This document shows positions 7,400 to 16,130 of a DNA stretch of 64,000 nucleotides, piece after piece. This DNA is from DATKUK01 sp035530655 (lineage in GTDB: Bacteria > Planctomycetota > Phycisphaerae > UBA1845 > DATKUK01). The notes beneath the pieces were generated by a model. The model had not been told where the DNA came from. It did no database searches and worked only from the letters and a program-made list of their open reading frames with translations. Position 1 is the first letter of the stretch. The number at the start of each line of letters is the position of its first letter. The position numbers and the translations under genes were made by a program. Location of the stretch: positions 1 through 64,000 of the forward strand of contig DATKUK010000063.1 in assembly GCA_035530655.1 (NCBI GenBank). The letters run 5' to 3'.

Positions 7400-7540
7400 A
7401 TGATGGCTGCGGCATTCGGGTATCAGGCAGTGACTGGAGTCCTCGTTCGGCGCAGTGTCGGCCGAAGGGAGCGGCTTGTGATTCGTCGGCAGCGATTCAG
7501 ATTGGCGGGAAGGCAGTTGGTTTGGGGACGGCACGGTTGA
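7400..7540 (+). CDS. Arginine-rich leader peptide before argG
   Basis: 46 codons from ATG 7400 to TGA 7538-7540, with GGGGAGG (7384-7390) nine bases upstream, inside the end of aroDE. Eleven codons are Arg, clustered as RR, RRxR and RRxRxR (residues 17-18, 22-25, 29-34). The gene downstream makes the direct precursor of arginine. By analogy with leader-peptide attenuation, stalling at Arg codons could control argG. Caution: random frames in GC-rich DNA are often Arg-rich. Confidence 0.4.
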   Translation: MMAAAFGYQAVTGVLVRRSVGRRERLVIRRQRFRLAGRQLVWGRHG

Positions 7541-7596
7541 AGGGAATCGTCGAGGTTTGAGACGTTGTGGCCGGATCGGCAGGTTCGGCCGAACGA
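7443..7596 (+). promoter_or_regulatory. Alternative RNA pairings across the argG leader
   Basis: TCGTTCGGC (7443-7451) is perfectly complementary over 9 bp to GCCGAACGA (7588-7596), 15 bases before the argG ATG. The same 5' arm can instead pair locally with GCCGAA (7461-7466), and TTCGGCCGAA (7584-7593) is itself a palindrome. The 5' arm lies within the Arg-rich leader frame, so translation of that frame would decide which pairing forms. No T-run is present, so control of translation initiation is more likely than transcription termination. Confidence 0.35.
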
Positions 7597-7611
7597 TGGA
7601 AATGGTGATTT

Positions 7612-8874
7612 ATGGCGCAGGCGCGGAAGATCAAAAAGGTTGTATTGGCGTATAGCGGCGGTCTGGACACGAGCGTGATTCTGCCGTGGATCAAGGAGAA
7701 CTACGGTTGCTCGGTGGTGGCGTTCGTGTGCGACATTGGTCAGGGCGATGAGGAGATGAAAGGCATCGCGGCGAAGGCGAAGGCCAGTGGGGCCAGCAAG
7801 TGCGTCATTCGCAATTGCCAGAAGATGTTTGTCGAGGAGTACCTGTGGCCGCTGTTGAAGAGCGGAGCGGTATACGAGGGTCGATATCTTCTTGGCACGT
7901 CGGTAGCGCGGCCGCTGATTGCCCAAGAACAGGTGCGGGTGGCGCACGAGGAGAAGGCCGACGCGGTGGCGCACGGGGCGACGGGCAAGGGCAACGATCA
8001 GGTGCGGTTCGAGACGAGCTTTATGGCGTTGGATCCGGACCTGAAGGTGATTGCGCCGTGGCGGGAGGCGCGCTTCCGCGAGGAGATTCATAGCCGCGAG
8101 GCGGCGCTGCAATACGCGCAGGAGCGGAAGATTCCGGTGGATGCGAGCAAGAAGAGCATCTACTCGCGCGACCGGAACCTGTGGCACCTTTCGCACGAGG
8201 GGGCGGAGCTGGAGAGCCCGTGGAACGAGCCCCAGGACCGCATGCTGGTGCTGAGCAAGCCGATCGAGAAGGCGCCGAACCGCCCGGAGTACGTGCAACT
8301 CGAGTTTGAGCAGGGGGTTCCGGTGTCGCTGGACGGGCGGCGGATGGACGGGGTGAAGCTGATTGCCAAACTCAACACGATCGGGGGCAAGCACGGGGTA
8401 GGTCAGGCCGATCTGACGGAGAACCGGCTGGTGGGCATAAAGTCGCGTGGGGTCTACGAGACGCCGGGCGGGACGATTCTATACGAAGCCCACCGCGCCC
8501 TGGAGGCGTTGTGCCTGGATCGTGAGACGCTGCACTACAAGCAACAGGTGGCATTGCGGTATGCGGAGCTGGTGTATGACGGGCGGTGGTTCACGGCGCT
8601 TCGAGAGGCGATCGACGCTTTTGTAAATCGGACGCAGCGGAACGTCACCGGGACCGTGCGCGTGAAGTTGTACAAGGGCAATTGCGTGGCTGTGGGGGCC
8701 CGCAGTCCGTACTCGCAGCACGTGGAGGCGTTGGCGAGCTTCGCGATGGGGGCCGAATATGCCCCGGAAGATGCTGGGGGATTCATCAGCTTGCTTGGCC
8801 TGCCCATGCGAGTTGCCGGCACGATTGAGCGTCAGCAGCAGAAAGGCGGGCGGGGCAAGAAGACCGCCAAGTAG
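7612..8874 (+). CDS. argG: Argininosuccinate synthase
   Basis: 420 residues; joins citrulline and aspartate with ATP to form argininosuccinate. The PP-loop AYSGGLDTS (12-20) is intact, with further family blocks GATGKGNDQVRFE and ESPWNEP. The C-terminus ends in a short Lys-rich tail (GGRGKKTAK). ATG 7612 fits the family start; no strong ribosome site precedes it, in keeping with possible control by the leader. argH is not in the window. Aspartate supply links it to the transaminase at 24.9 kb and carbamoyl phosphate to carA at 27.7 kb. Confidence 0.95.
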   Translation: MAQARKIKKVVLAYSGGLDTSVILPWIKENYGCSVVAFVCDIGQGDEEMKGIAAKAKASGASKCVIRNCQKMFVEEYLWPLLKSGAVYEGRYLLGTSVARPLIAQEQVRVAHEEKADAVAHGATGKGNDQVRFETSFMALDPDLKVIAPWREARFREEIHSREAALQYAQERKIPVDASKKSIYSRDRNLWHLSHEGAELESPWNEPQDRMLVLSKPIEKAPNRPEYVQLEFEQGVPVSLDGRRMDGVKLIAKLNTIGGKHGVGQADLTENRLVGIKSRGVYETPGGTILYEAHRALEALCLDRETLHYKQQVALRYAELVYDGRWFTALREAIDAFVNRTQRNVTGTVRVKLYKGNCVAVGARSPYSQHVEALASFAMGAEYAPEDAGGFISLLGLPMRVAGTIERQQQKGGRGKKTAK

Positions 8875-8935
8875 GTCCGAATGGGGTGGTACGGGTCGCC
8901 GAGGCCGAGGGTGGTGGCACAGGAGGCCAGGCCAT

Positions 8936-8941
8936 CTATAA
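8936..8941 (+). promoter_or_regulatory. TATAAT -10 element before the metallophosphoesterase gene
   Basis: A perfect TATAAT in the context CTATAATTG, about 147 bp before the next start codon. No good -35 hexamer is seen at 16-18 bases. Two similar CTATAAT sites occur at 33946 and 45586. Confidence 0.3.
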
Positions 8942-9087
8942 TTGCGTGCAGCTATTGGAGCCCCGCGACGTTGCGCGGTTCGGATCGGGGCTCGCAGGAC
9001 AGAGGGGTCGGAGCGGATATCCGATAATTTTGGTCGTTTTGCCTGCGTGCGGCATGCGTCCAACGCGGCAGGAGTCGTACGACCTGC

Positions 9088-9933
9088 ATGAGGATTTTAT
9101 TCACCAGCGACCTGCACGGTCAGAGGCATCTGTTTGACCAACTGGCAGAGCTGGCTGTGGCGGTTCGGCCGGAGGGCCTGATTCTGGGCGGCGACATGCT
9201 GCCTGACAGCAGGCCGGAAGAGGCTGAGGACGTCCAGGTCGGTTTCGTGTCAACGGTGGTTCGTGATCTGCTGGTGCGTCTGCGGGACGAGCTTGGAGAG
9301 TTGCGGGCGGCGATGATCTTTGGGAATCACGAGGTTCGTTGCGCCGAGGCGGCGGTCGCGCGCCTCGAAGATGAGGGCCTGGTCACGTTTCTAGACCCCA
9401 ATAAGATGGCTGTGTGGGGTGAGGTGAGCCTGGTGGGTTATTCTTGTGCGCCGCCGTGTCCATACTGGGCGAAGGACTACGAGCGTCTGGATCGCCGGGG
9501 CGACGAGAGCACGTTTGAGGAAGGCTACGTGTGGGAGACGGACGCGGGCGAGTTCCGTCGGATCAACGCGGCGGAGCATTTACGAACGCTGGCGACGATG
9601 GAGGAAGATCTGGCATCGGTGGGGCCTGTCGAGCGGCCATGGATTCTGGTGGCCCACTCGCCGCCTGCAGGGCTGAAGTTGGATCGGTTGGCGTGCGGGC
9701 TGGACGTCGGGTCGGAGGCGGTGGCGGCGTTCATTCGACGGCGCCAGCCGGACGTGTCGCTGCACGGGCACGTACACGAGGCTCCCCAGATGACGGGGCA
9801 GTACCGACGGCAGGTAGGGCGGACACTGGTGGTGAACCCCGGGCAGGGGGAGCAGAAACTGGCGGCTGTTCATTTCAGCATGGCTGATCCGGCGGGGACG
9901 TTGATGGCGTGCAACGTGGCGTGCTGTCGATAG
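9088..9933 (+). CDS. Metallophosphoesterase family protein
   Basis: 281 residues of the calcineurin-like phosphoesterase superfamily. Metal ligands are visible in order: TSDLHG (7-12), GGDML, GNHEV, the late His in VAHSPP and the closing SLHGHVHE. No signal peptide, so cytoplasmic. The substrate is not predictable: nucleotide, phosphoprotein or phosphodiester hydrolysis are all possible. ATG 9088 has GGAG about 13 bases upstream, which is distant. The prepilin peptidase frame starts four bases after its stop, suggesting co-transcription. Confidence 0.85.
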   Translation: MRILFTSDLHGQRHLFDQLAELAVAVRPEGLILGGDMLPDSRPEEAEDVQVGFVSTVVRDLLVRLRDELGELRAAMIFGNHEVRCAEAAVARLEDEGLVTFLDPNKMAVWGEVSLVGYSCAPPCPYWAKDYERLDRRGDESTFEEGYVWETDAGEFRRINAAEHLRTLATMEEDLASVGPVERPWILVAHSPPAGLKLDRLACGLDVGSEAVAAFIRRRQPDVSLHGHVHEAPQMTGQYRRQVGRTLVVNPGQGEQKLAAVHFSMADPAGTLMACNVACCR

Positions 9934-9937
9934 GTGG

Positions 9938-11404
9938 TTGCGTGACGACGCTGCTTGGTTTGGGGGCAGAAGAGGACGTCTCGTTTTGCCGGGTGCGTTG
10001 ATCTGGCTGATCTTCGCTGCGTTGTTGGGGGCTTGTGTAGGCAGCTTCCTCAACGTGGTGATATACCGGCTGCCGCGGGATTTGTCGCCCTCGGCACCGG
10101 CGCGGTCGTTCTGTCCGGCGTGCGAGCGTCGGATCGAGTGGTACGACAACATTCCAGTCGTCAGTTGGCTGGTTCTTTCGGGTCGATGCCGGCGATGTGG
10201 GTCGAGGATTTCCGTAAGCTATCCGATTGTCGAGCTTCTGTCGGCGGCCGCGACGGTGGTTTTGTTCGACGCCTTGTTTCTGTCGCGGCTGCGTGCGGGC
10301 ATCGGCCCGGTCGTCGACGACTGGCCGATCGGTGTGGCGTATGCGGCATTGGTGTGGGGGCTGATCGCGGCTTCGGCGATCGACATCGAACATTACAGCA
10401 TCGACCTACGGATCACCTGGCTGGTAGTGGGTGTCGGTGTCGTGATGCACACGCTGTGGGCGTCGAACGAGAGACTTGTGTATCCACTGTATCCACGTCC
10501 GTGGGACAGCACGGCGTTGGCGGGCGTGTGTGCCGTTGTGGGGCTGGTCGTTGTGTGGATGCTACGGCGATGGAAGTATCGCGCCGAGCCAGCCGTTGAG
10601 GCGACGAGTGAAGCGACGGCGCCTGTTCGTCCAGGGGGTGGTGGCCCACGGCGGGATCCGGCACCGGGTGTGGGGCAGTGGATTGCCGTCGTGGGGGGTG
10701 CCGCCATTCTGGTGGCGCTGGTGGCGGTGGGTGCGGTGGAGGAGGCGACGGGTCGAGTGGGTGCGGACTTCGGGATGCGCGCGCTGCTCAGCGTGGTTTT
10801 GGGGTTTGCGGCCATCGTGGGGGCGGGGATGACCTGGCGCCAGGCGGACCAGGAGATCGTCGAGGCGATCGAACAGGAACGGCACGATGCCCGCCGGCGA
10901 ATGCTGGGGGAGCTGGCGATGCTTGCCCCGGCGATCGTGCTGGCGGTGGTGGCGGCTGTACTGATGGGGTGGTCGGCGGGTGTGAGTCGCTGGTGGTCGG
11001 GCGTATTGGATTGGGCACCGATTGGGTCTTGGCGGCCGATATTTGGGGCGTGCACGAGTCTATCGGGCTTCGCCGCAGCGGGGGCGATCGGATGGGCGGT
11101 GCGGATCCTGTTCACGCTGGCGCTGGGCAAGGAGGCGTTTGGGATGGGGGACGTACACCTGATGGCGGCGGCGGGTGCGGTGGTTGGGTGGCCGACGGTG
11201 CTGATAGGGTTCTTCCTGGCCTCGCCGCTGGCGCTGGGGGGGGTGCTGATCCTGCTGGTCCGCAAGCGGACCCGGGCGATTCCGTTCGGCCCGTGGTTGA
11301 GCCTGGGCGTATGGATTGCGGCGCTGTATCATGATCGCATCGTGGGCTGGGCGGCGCCGTTCCTGGCGTCGGGCGAGACGGTTTTGGTCTATTGGGCCGG
11401 GTGA
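9938..11404 (+). CDS. Prepilin peptidase (A24 family) with large internal insertion
   Basis: Up to 488 residues; cleaves and N-methylates type IV pilin or type II secretion pseudopilin precursors in the inner membrane. An N-terminal hydrophobic segment precedes a zinc-binding CPAC...CRRC methylase domain. The first catalytic Asp lies in ASAIDIEH and the second in the GxGD motif FGMGDVHL near the end. Typical members have ~250-290 residues; here about 200 extra residues with additional membrane segments separate the two Asp motifs. The start is uncertain: TTG 9938 lacks a ribosome site, whereas TTG 9986 has AGAGGA nine bases upstream. Confidence 0.88.
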   Translation: MRDDAAWFGGRRGRLVLPGALIWLIFAALLGACVGSFLNVVIYRLPRDLSPSAPARSFCPACERRIEWYDNIPVVSWLVLSGRCRRCGSRISVSYPIVELLSAAATVVLFDALFLSRLRAGIGPVVDDWPIGVAYAALVWGLIAASAIDIEHYSIDLRITWLVVGVGVVMHTLWASNERLVYPLYPRPWDSTALAGVCAVVGLVVVWMLRRWKYRAEPAVEATSEATAPVRPGGGGPRRDPAPGVGQWIAVVGGAAILVALVAVGAVEEATGRVGADFGMRALLSVVLGFAAIVGAGMTWRQADQEIVEAIEQERHDARRRMLGELAMLAPAIVLAVVAAVLMGWSAGVSRWWSGVLDWAPIGSWRPIFGACTSLSGFAAAGAIGWAVRILFTLALGKEAFGMGDVHLMAAAGAVVGWPTVLIGFFLASPLALGGVLILLVRKRTRAIPFGPWLSLGVWIAALYHDRIVGWAAPFLASGETVLVYWAG

Positions 11405-11417
11405 CAGGCGGCTGACG

Positions 11418-11783
11418 ATGGGTCTTGCGGTTCGGCGAATCAAGATATACGCTAAGCTGACGGCCATTGTTGCGGTGGTATTGGTCGTGATTCTGGTAGT
11501 CTTGCTCAACCGCAACAAGACGGCTTCGGTCTGGTTTTTCGGCACGTTCGAAGAGGTCAACGTCCTGTGGCTCATCGTGGTGACGGCGTGTGGCTCGATC
11601 GTTGGGTTCTGGATCGTGTCGAAGGTGTGGCGGACGTGGCGTGAGTTGAGGCATCTTCAGCGAGACGAGCAGTCTCAGGCGTCGCAGGCGCGGCAGCGCG
11701 AGATGCTCGAGCGGGTCGAGCGCAAGGAACGCGAGATCGACCGCAAGCTGCGTGAGGCCATAGAGAAAGAAAAGGACGACTGA
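11418..11783 (+). CDS. LapA-domain membrane protein with C-terminal coiled coil
   Basis: 121 residues from ATG 11418, 13 bp after the prepilin peptidase gene. Two membrane segments (about 12-30 and 45-68) flank the short motif NKTASVWFFGTFEEV, which resembles LapA/DUF1049 proteins of lipopolysaccharide assembly. Residues 75-121 are highly charged and likely coiled coil (ERVERKEREIDRKLREAI). The function in this organism is unknown; an envelope scaffold role is plausible. Confidence 0.7.
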   Translation: MGLAVRRIKIYAKLTAIVAVVLVVILVVLLNRNKTASVWFFGTFEEVNVLWLIVVTACGSIVGFWIVSKVWRTWRELRHLQRDEQSQASQARQREMLERVERKEREIDRKLREAIEKEKDD

Positions 11784-11848
11784 CCGGCCCGGGGCGTCCC
11801 GGCGTCTTGCATGGTAGTGTGACCGGTAAGCGGAAGGAGGAATCGACG

Positions 11849-12520
11849 ATGAGACGATCGCTGCAGGTGGGCACACGACTGATCATAGCGGGATGCGCTA
11901 TGCTGGCGGTCGGATGCAAGTGCGAGGAAGACCTGAAGCTGTGCCGGGAGGAGAACGACCGGCTGGTGGGCGAGATGGACGGTCTGCGTGCGGAGCTTGC
12001 GCAGGCGCAGGACCAGGTGGATCAGGCGAAGGCGTCTTCGGCGGGGTATCAGACGCGGATCTCCGAGCTTCAGGACGCGCTGTCCAAGGCCGGCACGGGG
12101 GGCGCAAAGGAAGGCGAGTTCACGGTGCTGGGCCCGGGCCTGGCGTGGCTGTCGCTGCCGGGCAGCGTGCTGTTCGACTCGGGCAAGGCCAAGTTGAAGG
12201 ACTCTCCGAAGACGAGGCTGAACACCATAGCGGGGCAGATCAGTTCGCAGTACGGCGGCCGGGACGTGTTCGTGATCGGGCACACGGATACCGATCGGAT
12301 CAAGGTGAGCGGCTGGGACGACAACTATGAGCTGAGCTGTCAGCGTGCATTGTCGGTGGCGCGTTACCTGATCAAGCAGGGTGTGCCGGCAAGTCGGGTG
12401 GTGGCGGCCGGGTGCGGGGAGCATCGCCCGGTAGCCGACAACCGCAGCGCCGCGGGCAAGAGCCGCAACCGGCGGGTAGAGGTCTTCGCCGTCAGCAGGT
12501 CGTTCGGCGGCGGCGACTAG
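11849..12520 (+). CDS. OmpA/Pal-type peptidoglycan-binding lipoprotein
   Basis: 223 residues from ATG 11849, eight bases after AAGGAGG (11834-11840). A lipoprotein signal ends at LAVGC (Cys about 23). A coiled-coil stretch (about 30-80) is followed by an OmpA-like domain with VIGHTDTDR and the C-terminal NRRVEVF motif that binds diaminopimelate in peptidoglycan. It probably tethers the outer membrane to the wall, which fits the adjacent LapA-like envelope gene. hisH starts 33 bp downstream. Confidence 0.88.
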   Translation: MRRSLQVGTRLIIAGCAMLAVGCKCEEDLKLCREENDRLVGEMDGLRAELAQAQDQVDQAKASSAGYQTRISELQDALSKAGTGGAKEGEFTVLGPGLAWLSLPGSVLFDSGKAKLKDSPKTRLNTIAGQISSQYGGRDVFVIGHTDTDRIKVSGWDDNYELSCQRALSVARYLIKQGVPASRVVAAGCGEHRPVADNRSAAGKSRNRRVEVFAVSRSFGGGD

Positions 12521-12553
12521 CGCCGTGCCATCGCGGACTGTATCGCACGGGCA

Positions 12554-13174
12554 ATGATAGCCATCGTTGACTACGGGATGGGGAACCTTCGCAGTGTCCA
12601 GAAGGGCCTGGAGAAGGTGGGGGCAGAGAGTGCGATCATCGACTCGGCTGAGTCGATCGGATCGGCGGACAAGCTGGTGCTGCCGGGCGTGGGGGGATTC
12701 GGGCAGGCGATCGACCATTTGCGGACGGCGGGGCTGGTCGAGCCGATCCTGCGGTTCATCGAGACGGGAAGGCCTTTCCTGGGCATTTGTCTGGGCTATC
12801 AGCTTCTATTCGATCGCAGCAGTGAGGAGGGCGACCACACGGGGCTTGGGGTGTTCGCCGGCGACATCGTGCGATTCGACTTTTCGCAGATGCCGGAGGC
12901 GGCGGACCTGAAGGTGCCGCACATGGGCTGGAACCAGCTTTGGTGGGACCGTGAGTGCCCACTACTGGAGGGGTTGGAGTCAGGCACGTACTTCTATTTC
13001 GTGCACTCGTACTATGCCCGGCCGACGGACCCGCATGTGAACCGCGCCCTTTGCGACTACGGTATTCGGTTCGCGGCAATGACCTGGCGGGATCATGTTT
13101 TCGCAACACAGTTTCACCCGGAGAAGAGCCAGCGTGACGGTCTGCGCGTGCTGGCGAACTTTGCGGCGTTGTGA
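12554..13174 (+). CDS. hisH: Imidazole glycerol phosphate synthase, glutaminase subunit
   Basis: 206 residues. Class I glutamine amidotransferase that feeds ammonia to HisF in histidine synthesis. The nucleophile Cys lies in GICLGYQ and the His/Glu pair in FHPEKS near the C-terminus. Length and motifs are canonical. hisA follows after 15 bp, as in many his operons, but hisF is not present here. Confidence 0.95.
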   Translation: MIAIVDYGMGNLRSVQKGLEKVGAESAIIDSAESIGSADKLVLPGVGGFGQAIDHLRTAGLVEPILRFIETGRPFLGICLGYQLLFDRSSEEGDHTGLGVFAGDIVRFDFSQMPEAADLKVPHMGWNQLWWDRECPLLEGLESGTYFYFVHSYYARPTDPHVNRALCDYGIRFAAMTWRDHVFATQFHPEKSQRDGLRVLANFAAL

Positions 13175-13189
13175 CCAGGGGGCTGTAAG

Positions 13190-13912
13190 ATGGACATCTA
13201 TCCGGCGATCGACATTCGCGACGGCAAGTGTGTGCGGCTGATTCAGGGCGACTACGGCCGGCAGTTGGACTATGCCGACGATCCGGTGGCGGTGGCAGTT
13301 GGGTTCGCCGAGATCGGCGCGAAATGGCTGCACGTGATCGATCTGGACGCGGCGAAGGAGGGTCGGCCGAAGAACCTGGGGGTGATCCGAAAGATCGTGG
13401 AAGCGACGCGCTTGCCCGTGCAGGTAGGCGGGGGCCTGCGGACGGACGAGGCGGTGTCGGAGGTGTTGGGCTGTGGTGCGCAGCGGGCCATCATCGGCAC
13501 GGCGGCGTTGGAGAACTGGTCGTGGTTCGTCGAGCTGGTTGGCAGGCGCGAGTATGAGGGTCGGATCGCCCTGTCGCTGGACGCCCGAGGGGGAATGCTT
13601 GCGGTGAAGGGCTGGACGGAGACGACAAGCCGCAGGGCGGTTGACGTGGCGCGGCTGTTGGCAGGTGAGTCGTTGTCGGCGATTGTGTACACCGACATCG
13701 AGCGGGACGGGATGCTGGGTGGTCCCAACGTGGCGGCGACGACGGAGTTGGCGGCGGCGACCTCCGTGCCGGTGATTGCTGCAGGAGGCGTGGGCAGCCT
13801 GGAGCACGTGCGCGAGCTGATGGGGACACAGGTGGCGGGCGTGGTGATCGGTCGCGCTCTCTACGAGCAGACGGTTGACCTGGGGGCGGCGCTGGCGTTA
13901 GTGAGTGGGTAG
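13190..13912 (+). CDS. hisA: Phosphoribosylformimino-AICAR-ribotide isomerase
   Basis: 240 residues; an Amadori rearrangement in histidine synthesis. TIM barrel with catalytic Asp residues in AIDIRDG (about 8) and YTDIERDG (about 165), plus phosphate-binding GGGLRT and AAGGVGS. A ribosome site (GGGGG) precedes ATG 13190 by six bases. Its length matches HisA rather than the longer HisF. Confidence 0.94.
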   Translation: MDIYPAIDIRDGKCVRLIQGDYGRQLDYADDPVAVAVGFAEIGAKWLHVIDLDAAKEGRPKNLGVIRKIVEATRLPVQVGGGLRTDEAVSEVLGCGAQRAIIGTAALENWSWFVELVGRREYEGRIALSLDARGGMLAVKGWTETTSRRAVDVARLLAGESLSAIVYTDIERDGMLGGPNVAATTELAAATSVPVIAAGGVGSLEHVRELMGTQVAGVVIGRALYEQTVDLGAALALVSG

Positions 13913-13941
13913 GCGATGTACGTGGTGCGGGCAGGGAGCGG

Positions 13942-14508
13942 ATGATTGTGTCTGCGGGTGTACGAGCCGAACGGGGGGCCGACGAGAGCCGACGCGCGTG
14001 TCGCTTGGTGCGTTTCACGAAGCAGTGGGCGCCAGCGATCGTCCGTTGGGTGCAGTCGGATCAGGAGTTGTTCTGGCTGGCGCCGGCGACGGCGCCTCCT
14101 TTGACGGTTGAGAAGGTCCTGGCGTGGCTGCGGGAGGACCGGCACGCGTATTTACTTTGGCTGGGCGAGGCGGATCAGCCCATCGGCTACGCGGAGCTGG
14201 GTTTGATGCCAGGTGAGCCGAGCCAGATGTGGCTGGGTCATTGCCTGATTGCGCCATCGCATCGGGATCGGGGTTTCGGGCGGCAGTTTGTGGGGCTACT
14301 GTCGCGGGCGGCGCGGAGGCGGCACGCGGCGGGGCGATTGGTACTGGTGGTATTTCCGGACAATACAGCAGCAATTCGGTGCTACCAGCAGGAGGGATTC
14401 AGCATGCGGGGGTATGAGCGCCGGTATTTCGAGACCACGGGCCGGCGGCATCGTCTGCTGCGGATGGCGCTGGATCTGCAAGCCGACCAAGCCGGCCCGG
14501 ACGGCTAG
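13942..14508 (+). CDS. GNAT-family N-acetyltransferase
   Basis: 188 residues. The acetyl-CoA-binding signature HRDRGFGRQFVGLL (motif A, R/Q-x-x-G-x-G/A type) is intact, followed by NTAAIRCYQQEGF. GGGAG lies close before ATG 13942, 29 bp after hisA. The substrate is unknown; the layout resembles RimI/ribosomal or amino-acid acetyltransferases. Confidence 0.8.
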   Translation: MIVSAGVRAERGADESRRACRLVRFTKQWAPAIVRWVQSDQELFWLAPATAPPLTVEKVLAWLREDRHAYLLWLGEADQPIGYAELGLMPGEPSQMWLGHCLIAPSHRDRGFGRQFVGLLSRAARRRHAAGRLVLVVFPDNTAAIRCYQQEGFSMRGYERRYFETTGRRHRLLRMALDLQADQAGPDG

Positions 14509-14544
14509 GCCGGTGATAGGTGGGCAAGCCCGTGCAAATGGGGT

Positions 14545-14593
14545 GCGAGCGTGTCCGATTTCCATCGCCTATGCCCACGCCGGACACGCTCGC
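14545..14593. repeat. Perfect 13-bp inverted repeat between convergent genes
   Basis: GCGAGCGTGTCCG (14545-14557) and its exact complement (14581-14593) are separated by 23 bases. It lies between the ends of the acetyltransferase and small lipoprotein genes. No T-run follows on either strand, so it is not a classical terminator. The arm GGACACGCTCGC recurs at 24599-24610 beside a 60-bp repeat, suggesting a dispersed palindromic element. Confidence 0.6.
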
Positions 14594-14677
14594 TACGCTG
14601 AGGAACGTTCTGCCTGTGCGGAACTCGCCGGTCGGGCGCGGCGCCCTAAGGCGAGTGGGGTTGTGTGTCTACGTGCC

Positions 14678-14920
14678 CTATTCGGAGGCACTGGCTGCGC
14701 CTTCGGCGCTGGCGGCGCCGCTATCCGGGTAGAAGAGGGCAAAGAGCCCATCGATCAGGCCGCCTGTCAGTGTCTTCAGGCCCGAGGACAGCGAGTCGGT
14801 CGCAGCGGCCCGGAACGTGTCCGACACGTCGCCGGTGCAGCCGCCCTGGAGGACTACGCCCGACATCATCATACTGACCAGGATGAGGCAAGCAGATATT
14901 CGACGTCCAAGTTTTGACAT
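14678..14920 (-). CDS. Small hypothetical lipoprotein
   Basis: 80 residues. A lipoprotein signal peptide ends in LQGGC (Cys 28). AGGAG sits about nine bases before the ATG on the minus strand, which supports it as a real gene. The mature part includes SSGLKTLTGGLIDGLFALF, a single amphipathic or hydrophobic stretch, and an Ala/Ser-rich end. Function unknown; no enzymatic motif. Confidence 0.6.
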   Translation of the reverse strand: MSKLGRRISACLILVSMMMSGVVLQGGCTGDVSDTFRAAATDSLSSGLKTLTGGLIDGLFALFYPDSGAASAEGAASASE

Positions 14921-15083
14921 GCGGATGACTCCTACTTCTTCGGCCCGCCTGTTCCGTCAAGCAGGCTCCTCACGAGCGGTTCAGATCGCATGAACCGTTG
15001 CCCATGGTCTATCGGCCACAATCGGACCCCACATTCAGTTGGATTCGCCCCATAACGGCGTGATTGGGCGGGGAGGGCTCCAT

Positions 15084-15112
15084 TTGACGCCTGCCCGGGC
15101 GGGCGGTACTTT
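15084..15112 (+). promoter_or_regulatory. Candidate promoter of the symporter-like gene
   Basis: TTGACG (15084-15089), 17-base spacer containing the near-palindrome gcctgcccgggcgggc, then TACTTT (15107-15112). Expected start near 15119, about 64 nt before the gene. Confidence 0.35.
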
Positions 15113-15182
15113 GGGATCGCTTGTCCGATAACAGTACTGTCGGGCGGTGCGGACCGCAGGGCGTGGTGGGTCCGGTTAAGGG

Positions 15183-16130
15183 GTGAGCTTGATTCGGTTT
15201 CTGCTGAAGAATTTCCTGCTGATCGGGATTGTGTTGGGCGGCTGCACCGGCCTGCTTTGGCCGGGTCCGGGCAGCGTGTTGAAGGATACGGGCCTGGTAT
15301 CAGTCCTGATCGGGGTGATTTTCGTCTGTAGCGGGCTCCAGATGCGGACCGGGTCGTTTCTGAAGGAGCTGCGCAACGCCCGGGCACTGGTATTTGCGCT
15401 GGTTTCGGTGAATGTGACGTTTCCACTGGTCGCCATCCTGCTGGCGAAGGTATTGGGCATCCGTGGGGATGCTTTTATCGGTCTTTTGGTAATCGCTACG
15501 GCGCCGCCGACGCTGGCCAGCGGGATCATCATCACCACGCTGGCGGGGGGCTCGACGGCGTTGGCGATTCTGTTGACGATCGCGGGCAGCATTTCGGCGG
15601 TCATCCTGATGCCGGTGGGACTGGACTTTGCGCTGAGTCTTACCACTTCGATCGAGCTGCCGGTTCTGAGCATGCTGGCCAAGCTGTTTTACCTGATCGT
15701 GCTACCGACGTTTGTCGGCCAGTTGCTGCGGGCCCTCAGGACCGATCTGGCAGAGCGCTACCGGGCGGGCATCTCGTTTGTGCCAAGTGTGGCGATCGTG
15801 ATCATCGTGTTCATGCTGGTCAGCTCGGGCAGCGCGCGGATTCGGGAGCAAGCAACCGATCTGATGGTGGTTGCGGTGGCGTCGGTGACGTTGCACGTGG
15901 TTATGCTGGGGGTCAACCGTTTGGGTGCGGGGGTGCTGCGTCTGGACCTGGCTGCGAGCAAGGCGCTGACGATCGTGGCGAGCCAGAAGACTCTTCCGGT
16001 CAGTGCGTTTGTGGTAGCCCAGGCGTTCGGTGACCGTCCGGCGGCGATTGTGCCCTGCATCGTGTTCCATATTCTTCAGATTCTGTTGGATACGGTTCTG
16101 GCACACCGTTGGTCACAACGGTCTGAGTGA
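15183..16130 (+). CDS. Bile acid:sodium symporter-like membrane transporter
   Basis: 315 residues with nine to ten predicted membrane segments. Family features include the paired ATAPPTLASG and SQKTLPVSAFV segments, which match the discontinuous helices of the SBF/BASS fold. The substrate is unknown; organic anions coupled to sodium are the norm. The start is ambiguous: GTG 15183 abuts AAGGGG, whereas TTG 15189 lies five bases after it. The gene stands alone. Confidence 0.8.
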   Translation: MSLIRFLLKNFLLIGIVLGGCTGLLWPGPGSVLKDTGLVSVLIGVIFVCSGLQMRTGSFLKELRNARALVFALVSVNVTFPLVAILLAKVLGIRGDAFIGLLVIATAPPTLASGIIITTLAGGSTALAILLTIAGSISAVILMPVGLDFALSLTTSIELPVLSMLAKLFYLIVLPTFVGQLLRALRTDLAERYRAGISFVPSVAIVIIVFMLVSSGSARIREQATDLMVVAVASVTLHVVMLGVNRLGAGVLRLDLAASKALTIVASQKTLPVSAFVVAQAFGDRPAAIVPCIVFHILQILLDTVLAHRWSQRSE

